Source: an uncultured Eubacteriales bacterium (GTDB taxonomy: Bacteria; Bacillota; Clostridia; Christensenellales; Aristaeellaceae). From it: DNA of 64,000 bases. Location of the stretch: contig CADCHI010000008.1 in NCBI GenBank assembly GCA_902801165.1, positions 19,985-83,984 on the forward strand, read 5' to 3'. Positions 58,703-64,000 of this stretch are shown piece by piece. The notes under the pieces were generated by a model. It was not told where the DNA came from, made no database searches, and was given only the letters and a program-made list of their open reading frames with translations. Each line of letters begins with the position of its first letter. Positions within the stretch are counted from its first letter, which is position 1. The position numbers and the translations under genes are program-made.

Positions 58703-59626
58703 ATGTGGAGTACCGTTTTCCCCTACCTGCTCTCGGGCATTTCAGTGGGCGGGCAGTACGCGCTGATCGCCATCGGCTACACGATGGTCTACGGCATACT
58801 GCGCCTCATCAACTTCGCCCACGGCGACGTGTTCATGGTGGCGGGCATCATCATGGTGTACATGGCGGCCAGCGGCGTGCCGCTGTGGCTGTGCATCCCT
58901 CTGGTGCTGCTGTTGACGGCGCTGATCGGCTTCGTGATCGAGCGGGTGGCCTACAAGCCCCTGCGCACCGCGCCGCGCATGAGCGCCATGATCTCGGCCA
59001 TCGGCGTCAGCTACACGCTGCAAAACCTGGTGCTGTACATCACCGGCGGCCTGAACCAGATCTATCCCACCATCCCGTGGATCTCCGACTCGGTGACGAT
59101 CTTCGGCGCGACCACCAAGATGGTCACCGTCATCACGCCCTTTTTGACGCTGGCGCTGGTGGTGGCGCTGGTGATGCTGATCAACCACACCAAGATCGGC
59201 ATGGCCATGCGCGCCGTCTCCCGCGACTTTGAGACCAGCCAGCTGATGGGCATCAAGATCAACCGGGTCATCTCCACCACCTTCGTCATCGGCACGTTCC
59301 TGGCCGGCGTGGCCTCGTTGCTGTACTTCACCAACTACACCACGGTCATCCAGACCTCCGGCGCGATGCCGGGCCTGAAGGCCTTTGTGGCGGCGGTGTT
59401 CGGCGGCATTGGCTCCATTCCTGGCGCGGTGGTGGGCGCGTTCATCATCGGCATCGCGGAGAACATCATCAAGGGCCTGGACATCATACTGTTCAAGGCG
59501 GGCATCGTCTCCGGCCCCCTGGGCCTGGCCACCTTCTCCGATGCCTTTACCTTCGCGCTGCTGATCATCATACTGGCCGTCAAGCCCACGGGCCTGTTCG
59601 GCGAGAAGATTACGGACAAGGTGTAA
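58703..59626 (+). CDS. livH: Branched-chain amino-acid ABC transporter permease LivH
   Basis: This 307-residue membrane protein starts MWSTVFPYLLSGISVGGQYA behind AAGGAGCG. LivH hallmarks are ALIAIGYTMVYGILRLINFAH, GDVFMVAGI, MAMRAVSRDFETSQLMGIKI and FVAAVFGGIGSIPGAVVGAF. It forms the channel with LivM. Confidence 0.94.
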   Translation: MWSTVFPYLLSGISVGGQYALIAIGYTMVYGILRLINFAHGDVFMVAGIIMVYMAASGVPLWLCIPLVLLLTALIGFVIERVAYKPLRTAPRMSAMISAIGVSYTLQNLVLYITGGLNQIYPTIPWISDSVTIFGATTKMVTVITPFLTLALVVALVMLINHTKIGMAMRAVSRDFETSQLMGIKINRVISTTFVIGTFLAGVASLLYFTNYTTVIQTSGAMPGLKAFVAAVFGGIGSIPGAVVGAFIIGIAENIIKGLDIILFKAGIVSGPLGLATFSDAFTFALLIIILAVKPTGLFGEKITDKV

Positions 59627-59639
59627 GGAGGCGGATGAC

Positions 59640-60755
59640 ATGAACAGGAAAAAAATCGATTCCGCGACCATCATCTCCGCCGTGATCGTGCTGGCGCTGT
59701 ACGTGGCGGTGTTCGTCGCGGAGCAGTTCATCCCGGCCACCTCCATGCTGTTTACGGTGTTGAAGAAGGGCGCGACCTACGCGCTGGTGGCGGTCTCCAT
59801 GAACCTGTTGAACGGCTTCACGGGCATCTTCTCCCTGGGCCAGGCGGGCTTCATGCTGATTGGCGCCTACGTCTACGGCATCTTCACCATCCCGGTGCTG
59901 TCCAGGATGGACGTGTACCAATACTATAACGGCGGCCTGGTGCAGTTCACGCTGCCGGTGTTCATCGCCATGATCCTCTCGGGCCTGGCGGCGGCGCTGT
60001 TCGCCTTCCTGATCGGCCTGCCGGTGCTGCGGCTCAAGAGCGACTACCTGGCCATCGCCACGCTGGGCTTCGCGGAGATCATCCGCGCCCTGTTCCAGTG
60101 GGACAAGCTGGGCCCGATCACCAACGGCTCGAACATGCTGCGGCTGTTCCCCACCTTCAACGACTTCAACATCCGCGGCGCGGACGGCCAGGTGGTGGTC
60201 TACCTGTCCACGCTGGTGCCGCTGCTGATCTCCGGCGTGTGCATCGGCGTCATCATCCTGCTGATCAACTCCACCTTCGGCCGCGCGCTGCGGGCCATCA
60301 AGGACGATGAGATCGCCGCGGAGGCCATGGGCATCCGCCTGGCCAGCCACAAGCGCCTGGCGTTTTGCATCTCCTCCTTCTTTGCGGGGGTGGGCGGCGC
60401 GATGCTGGCCATGTACCAGACCACCGTGCAGGCGAAGTCCTTCACCACCGCCATGACCTATGAGATCCTGCTGATCGTCGTCATCGGCGGCATCGGCTCC
60501 GTCACCGGCAGCTGCATATCGTCCTTCCTGTTCGTGGCCTGCTCCGAGTGGTGGCTGCGCTTCCTGGACCAGAAGCAGATGATCGGCACGTTCGAGGTGC
60601 CGCTGCTCAGGAACGGCTTCCGTCTGGTGGTGTTCTCCATCATCATCATGGTCGTGGTGCTGTTCTTCCGCCAGGGCATCATGGGCACAAAGGAATTGCC
60701 AGACTTGATACGCGGCCTTCGGGGCAAGAGGGCGAAGGGAGGTGCCGATAAATGA
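59640..60755 (+). CDS. livM: Branched-chain amino-acid ABC transporter permease LivM
   Basis: This 371-residue membrane protein has MNLLNGFTGIFSLGQAGFML, YLAIATLGFAEIIRALFQWD, RALRAIKDDEIAAEAMGIRL and EILLIVVIGGIGSVTGSCIS, the LivM pattern, with about ten helices. AAGGAGGCGG precedes ATG 59640, 13 bases after livH. Its stop overlaps the livG start (ATGA). Confidence 0.94.
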   Translation: MNRKKIDSATIISAVIVLALYVAVFVAEQFIPATSMLFTVLKKGATYALVAVSMNLLNGFTGIFSLGQAGFMLIGAYVYGIFTIPVLSRMDVYQYYNGGLVQFTLPVFIAMILSGLAAALFAFLIGLPVLRLKSDYLAIATLGFAEIIRALFQWDKLGPITNGSNMLRLFPTFNDFNIRGADGQVVVYLSTLVPLLISGVCIGVIILLINSTFGRALRAIKDDEIAAEAMGIRLASHKRLAFCISSFFAGVGGAMLAMYQTTVQAKSFTTAMTYEILLIVVIGGIGSVTGSCISSFLFVACSEWWLRFLDQKQMIGTFEVPLLRNGFRLVVFSIIIMVVVLFFRQGIMGTKELPDLIRGLRGKRAKGGADK

Positions 60756-61678
60756 GTGAAAACGTATTGCACATCGAGCACCTGACCATGCGCTTCGGCG
60801 GCGTCGTGGCCGTGAACGACCTGAGCATGGACATCAACAAGGGCGAGATCGTTGCCCTGATCGGCCCCAACGGCGCGGGCAAGACCACCGCCTTCAACAT
60901 GGTCACCGGCGTGTACACCCCCACCGAGGGCAAGGTGACGCTGCTGGGCAAGGACATCACCGGCAAGCGGCCGGACGAGATCACGAAGCTGGGCATCGCC
61001 CGGACCTTCCAGAACATCCGCCTGTTCTCGTCGATGACGGTGTTTGAGAACGTGTTGACCGCGCGGCACCTGCGCCGCACCAGCAACTTCCTGACGGCCA
61101 CCTTCCGCCTGAACCTGGCCGAGGAGCGGAAGATGCGGGCGGAGACCGAGGCGCTGCTGCGCGAGGTGGGCCTGTACGAGCTGAAGGACGAGATGGCCAC
61201 CAGCCTGCCCTACGGCAAGCAGAGGCTGCTGGAGATCGCCCGCGCGCTGTCCACGAACCCGAGCCTGCTGCTGCTGGACGAGCCGGCGGCGGGCATGAAC
61301 CCCCAGGAGACCGAGGAGCTGGGCGCGTTCATCAAGCAGATCAAGGAGAAGTTCGACCTGACGGTGTTCCTGATCGAGCACCACATGAACCTGGTCATGG
61401 GCATCTCCGACCGCATTTACGTCATCGACTTCGGCAAGCAGATCGCCGAGGGCACGCCTGCCGAGGTGCAGGACAACCCCGCCGTCATCGCCGCCTACCT
61501 GGGCGTGGAAGAGGAAAGCGATCTTCCCTCGGAAGAACCGACGGAGGCGCGGGGCGCGGAAAAGGGAAGCGGTCTTCCCCTGGAAGACCCGAGGGCGAGC
61601 GCATCGGCTGCGCCGCCCGAAGCCCGCGGCCCGCAGAAGGCGGAGACGCGGGGCGCGGAAAAGGAGGTCGACCAATGA
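60752..61678 (+). CDS. livG: Branched-chain amino-acid ABC transporter ATP-binding protein LivG, with C-terminal extension
   Basis: This 308-residue ATPase has Walker A GPNGAGKTTAFN, RTFQNIRLFSSMTVFENVL and Walker B LLLLDEPAAGMNPQE. The signature position reads SLPYGKQRLLEIARAL, as usual in LivG. The normal protein ends near AYLGVEEE at about residue 252. The remaining 55 residues (EARGAEKGSGLPLEDPRASA and similar) are a low-complexity extension with internal repeats (ARGAEK occurs twice, TRGAEKE once), as if an intergenic repeat had been translated. Start and stop overlap neighbours by 4 bases each. Confidence 0.93.
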   Translation: MSENVLHIEHLTMRFGGVVAVNDLSMDINKGEIVALIGPNGAGKTTAFNMVTGVYTPTEGKVTLLGKDITGKRPDEITKLGIARTFQNIRLFSSMTVFENVLTARHLRRTSNFLTATFRLNLAEERKMRAETEALLREVGLYELKDEMATSLPYGKQRLLEIARALSTNPSLLLLDEPAAGMNPQETEELGAFIKQIKEKFDLTVFLIEHHMNLVMGISDRIYVIDFGKQIAEGTPAEVQDNPAVIAAYLGVEEESDLPSEEPTEARGAEKGSGLPLEDPRASASAAPPEARGPQKAETRGAEKEVDQ

Positions 61679-62397
61679 GCGGCATGCTGAAGGTGAAGGA
61701 CCTGCGGGTCAACTACGGCGGCATCGAGGCGCTCAAGGGCATCAGCTTCGATGTGGAGCAGGGCCAGATCGTCACCCTGATCGGCGCCAACGGCGCGGGC
61801 AAGTCCACCACGCTGCGGGCCATTTCGGGCCTGGTGAAGACTGCCAGCGGCGCCATCAACTTCCTGGGCCGGGACATCATCCCCTTCAACGCCCAGCAGG
61901 TGGTGGCCGAGGGCATCGCCCTGGTGCCCGAGGGGCGCCGGGTATTCGACAACCTGACGGTGCTGGAGAACCTGAAGATCGGCGCCTACCTGCGCACCGA
62001 CAAGGAGGAGATCGAGGCCGGCATCGAGGATATCTACCAGCGCTTCCCCCGCCTGAAGGAGCGCGAATGGCAGCTGGCCGGCACCCTGTCCGGCGGCGAG
62101 CAGCAGATGCTGGCGGTGGGCCGGGCCATGATGGCGCGCCCCAAGCTGCTGATGATGGACGAGCCGTCCCTGGGCCTGGCCCCGCTGGTGGTGAAGGACA
62201 TCTTCTCCATCATTCGGGAGCTGAAGAGCGAGGGCATCACGATCCTCTTGATCGAGCAGAATGCCAACGCCGCCCTGCGCTGCGCCGACCAGGCCTACGT
62301 GCTGGAGACCGGACGGATCACCATGTCCGGCACCGGTGAGGAGCTGCTGGCGGACCAGCGCGTGCGGGACGCCTACCTGGGCTCCACCGCGCGCTGA
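61675..62397 (+). CDS. livF: Branched-chain amino-acid ABC transporter ATP-binding protein LivF
   Basis: This 240-residue ATPase has Walker A GANGAGKSTTLRAI, signature LSGGEQQMLAVGRAMM, Walker B LLMMDEPSLGLAPLV and IEQNANAALRCADQAYVLE near the C-terminus, all typical of LivF. It is the last gene of the livKHMGF operon. Confidence 0.95.
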   Translation: MSGMLKVKDLRVNYGGIEALKGISFDVEQGQIVTLIGANGAGKSTTLRAISGLVKTASGAINFLGRDIIPFNAQQVVAEGIALVPEGRRVFDNLTVLENLKIGAYLRTDKEEIEAGIEDIYQRFPRLKEREWQLAGTLSGGEQQMLAVGRAMMARPKLLMMDEPSLGLAPLVVKDIFSIIRELKSEGITILLIEQNANAALRCADQAYVLETGRITMSGTGEELLADQRVRDAYLGSTAR

Positions 62398-62429
62398 GCG
62401 CGGGTCGATTGCTGCCGCACAATACCATC

Positions 62430-62533
62430 GGCTCCCTGCCCCCACAGATTCGAGGGGCAGGGAGCCGCGCAGGTTCAAAAGCCTTCCTTTTAACGACACC
62501 ATCCGCCTGCCCCGGTCAGCATGGGGCAGGCGG
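62430..62533 (+). terminator. Two GC-rich hairpins after livF
   Basis: GGCTCCCTGCCCC (62430-62442) pairs with GGGGCAGGGAGCC (62454-62466), 13 perfect pairs. Then CCGCCTGCCCC (62503-62513) pairs with GGGGCAGGCGG (62523-62533), 11 perfect pairs. Both share the CTGCCCC/GGGGCAG core. T runs are weak (CCTTCCTTTT lies between them), so they end the operon only as strong stems. Confidence 0.6.
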
Positions 62534-62657
62534 ATGCCTTTGATGCGGGGATATTTCCGCGCCACGGAAAAAGCGAAATACAGGACGGCGAAAGAGGCAT
62601 GTACAATAGAGTCATCAAAGGGAACGCAAGCGGTCCCGATCGAAGGAGGAACTCACG

Positions 62658-63224
62658 ATGATGTACAATGCCAATGTCAATGAAAACCGGGCCAATCCCG
62701 CGATGGGTGAAAACAACGTCCAAACCTTCAAGCGCTTCGATTGCTCCAAGACCCAGATGGTCATGTACTGTATCAGCGCCTCACTGATGGCGTTCATGGG
62801 CATGTACTTCCTGATGCTGAACACGGAGGCGTCCAAGAATGTCTTCCACGTGACTAAGACGCTCTTCGGCAACTACTGGGAGGCCGACGGCATGGCTTGG
62901 GCCCTGTGCGTGATTGCCATCGTCGGCTGCATCATGATGACCATCCAGGGCGCCGGGCTGCGCAAGCACACGCTGCTGGTGACCGATGAGGGCGTCTCCG
63001 GCTTCACCACCGGGCGATACGGCTTCCAGCATGAGCGGTTCAACCTGGCCTGGAACCAGCTGCTGGAGGCGCGCAAGCGCCCCGCCAACCAGGTGGAGCT
63101 GAAGGGCACCGATTGCAGCTATATCGTCTGTCTGGGCGACAACCGCGGCGCGGTGGAAATGATCCAGCGCATGCTGAACGAGCACCGGGCGGAGCCCAAG
63201 GTCTCCAGCTTCCATCCGCATTGA
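62658..63224 (+). CDS. Small two-helix membrane protein of unknown function
   Basis: This 188-residue protein begins MMYNANVNENRANPAMGENN behind AAGGAGGA. Two hydrophobic segments (about residues 35-55 and 80-98, MVMYCISASLMAFMGMYFLM, ALCVIAIVGCIMMTIQGAGL) are followed by a soluble C-terminal part (HTLLVTDEGVSGFTTGRYGF, FNLAWNQLLEARKRPANQVE) that resembles a small PH-like bacterial domain. I do not recognise a family with confidence. A TACAAT -10 at 62602-62607 may drive it. Confidence 0.75.
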   Translation: MMYNANVNENRANPAMGENNVQTFKRFDCSKTQMVMYCISASLMAFMGMYFLMLNTEASKNVFHVTKTLFGNYWEADGMAWALCVIAIVGCIMMTIQGAGLRKHTLLVTDEGVSGFTTGRYGFQHERFNLAWNQLLEARKRPANQVELKGTDCSYIVCLGDNRGAVEMIQRMLNEHRAEPKVSSFHPH

Positions 63225-63384
63225 TCGGACCTGCAGGCTGTGAGCCTGGCCGGGAACGGGAGAACAAATGGAAGATCAGTGGCAGGTTCTTCGAATGTGA
63301 TTTCGGAGAACCTGCCGCCGGTTTTGGGATTGGCAGGGGATGAAAGGAGTTATCCATATATTGGGTGTAATGATTAATAGGGGA

Positions 63385-63835
63385 GAAACAAGGGACGGAT
63401 TTTCTTGGCGGCAATCAGCCGGGAACCCGCCGGAAAAAATTCTGTCCCGACATGGGTCGCAGCAAATAGAACAGACGATGTGAGTGGAGCAGCAACCTTG
63501 TGCGGTATACGACCTCATCCGTCTTTCGACAAAATTGCAAGCAATTTCGCCGAAATCCACCTTCCCCAAGGGGTCTGCCGACCCGATCTGCGCTGAAAAT
63601 TGTCCACCGGACAATTTTCCAGGCGCTTGATCCCCCAAAGGGGAAGGCTTTGGGAAGTTCCTCTATCGCTGTTCCCCATCGGAACCTGCCGCAAAAAATC
63701 CGTCCCGACATGGAACGCAGCAAATAGAACAGACGGTGTGAGTGAAGCAGAGCCTTTGCGTAGCAAATAACCTCATCCGTCAGCCCTTCGGGCTGCCACC
63801 TTCCCCAAAGGGGAAGGCTTTGGGCAGTTCATATA
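63385..63835. repeat. Two-hairpin dispersed repeat region (63.4-63.8 kb copies)
   Basis: Two related copies begin with TCTGTCCCGACATGG (63434) and TCCGTCCCGACATGG (63700), each followed by CGCAGCAAATAGAACAGACG and, further on, CCTCATCCGTC. In the first, TTCGACAAAATTGC/GCAATTTCGCCGAA (63525-63554, 12 of 14 pairs) and GAAAATTGTCC/GGACAATTTTC (63595-63619, 11 perfect pairs) correspond to hairpins II and I at 22.7 kb. In the second the first stem is replaced by AGCCC, TTC, GGGCT. CACCTTCCCCAAAGGGGAAG follows. The 63225-63930 gap holds these repeats and no gene. Confidence 0.85.
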
Positions 63836-63932
63836 TCGATGTTTCCTACTGAAAGAACCCATTAATCCAAATAATTTATGGAAATCCTTCTAAAGACCAA
63901 TATCTGTGACGGATGTGTGATAGTGGCGGTGC

Positions 63933-64000
63933 TATACTTGAGCCATCAAAGAGAGAAACACAGAAAACACAGAGACGAAGTCGAAGGAGGACGAATCCAT
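63933..64000 (+). promoter_or_regulatory. -10 element and RBS of a gene starting at the window end
   Basis: TATACT at 63933-63938 and GAAGGAGG at 63983-63990 are followed by ACGAATCC and a terminal AT at 63999-64000. If the next base is G, a gene starts here with ideal spacing. No clear -35 is seen. Confidence 0.6.

Overview
The window is GC-rich bacterial chromosome (roughly 65% GC by eye), densely coding, without rRNA, tRNA, phage or transposase genes. Gene content points to an anaerobic Bacillota (Clostridia-like) organism: the acetylase branch of lysine synthesis (dapH type) behind a lysine riboswitch, late cobalamin synthesis genes, corrinoid methyl-transfer genes, comEB, MntP, and surface proteins built from bacterial Ig-like, SH3b, WG and NlpC/P60 modules. 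A Christensenellales-like origin is only a guess. All three substrate-binding proteins have ordinary signal peptides without a lipobox cysteine, although one lipoprotein (33.7 kb) shows the lipidation route exists.

Layout. 1-5.3 kb (minus): a MacB-type ABC export operon with two adaptor proteins, ending in a Pro/Glu/Ser/Thr tandem-repeat secreted protein cut by the window edge. 6.0-7.9 kb: an anchored beta-propeller protein. 8.2-16.5 kb (plus): cobyrinate diamide synthase, CobD-like decarboxylase, a DUF3795 protein, cobyric acid synthase, an acetyltransferase, CbiB, a COG2509 flavoprotein and a UroD-family methyltransferase. 16.6-19.7 kb: an AT-richer McrBC restriction island. 19.9-24.3 kb (minus): a WG-repeat protein, a ferredoxin-fused aldo/keto reductase and an ArgD-like aminotransferase. 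24.5-28.6 kb: lysine riboswitch, then dapA, dapB, dapH and an M20 deacetylase. 28.7-38.5 kb: MntP, small membrane and secreted proteins, a polysaccharide deacetylase, RNA modification enzymes, a metallo-beta-lactamase lipoprotein, a protein with five Cys/His repeats, a prolidase and dCMP deaminase.

38.6-49.8 kb holds the most interesting metabolic locus: an AraC regulator diverges from a rhamnose/AI-2-type ABC importer, followed by a UroD-family methyltransferase, an L-rhamnose-mutarotase-like protein, a methyltetrahydrofolate methyltransferase, a RACo-type corrinoid activator and a DUF2284 protein. This looks like import and corrinoid-dependent demethylation of a methylated (perhaps deoxy-sugar) substrate. 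The corrinoid protein itself is not in the window. The cobalamin genes 25 kb away would supply the cofactor.

50.1-53.7 kb (minus) is a polar amino-acid ABC importer in two transcription units. Each unit has a near-consensus promoter, a 28-codon leader ORF with a strong RBS and a Cys-Cys-Met run, and an intrinsic terminator before the first transporter gene. This looks like a pair of cysteine-responsive transcription attenuators, which in turn predicts that the importer carries cystine/cysteine. 54.2-57 kb: a DUF4234 protein and an Ig-like/NlpC-P60 hydrolase. 57.3-62.4 kb: a complete livKHMGF operon. 62.7-63.2 kb: a small membrane protein; a new gene appears to start at the last bases.

Intergenic DNA is unusually rich in dispersed hairpin repeats (5.7, 22.7, 45.8, 49.8, 54.0 and 63.5 kb). 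In several families the loop or flank is conserved while both stem arms change together, which argues that the folded shape is what is maintained.
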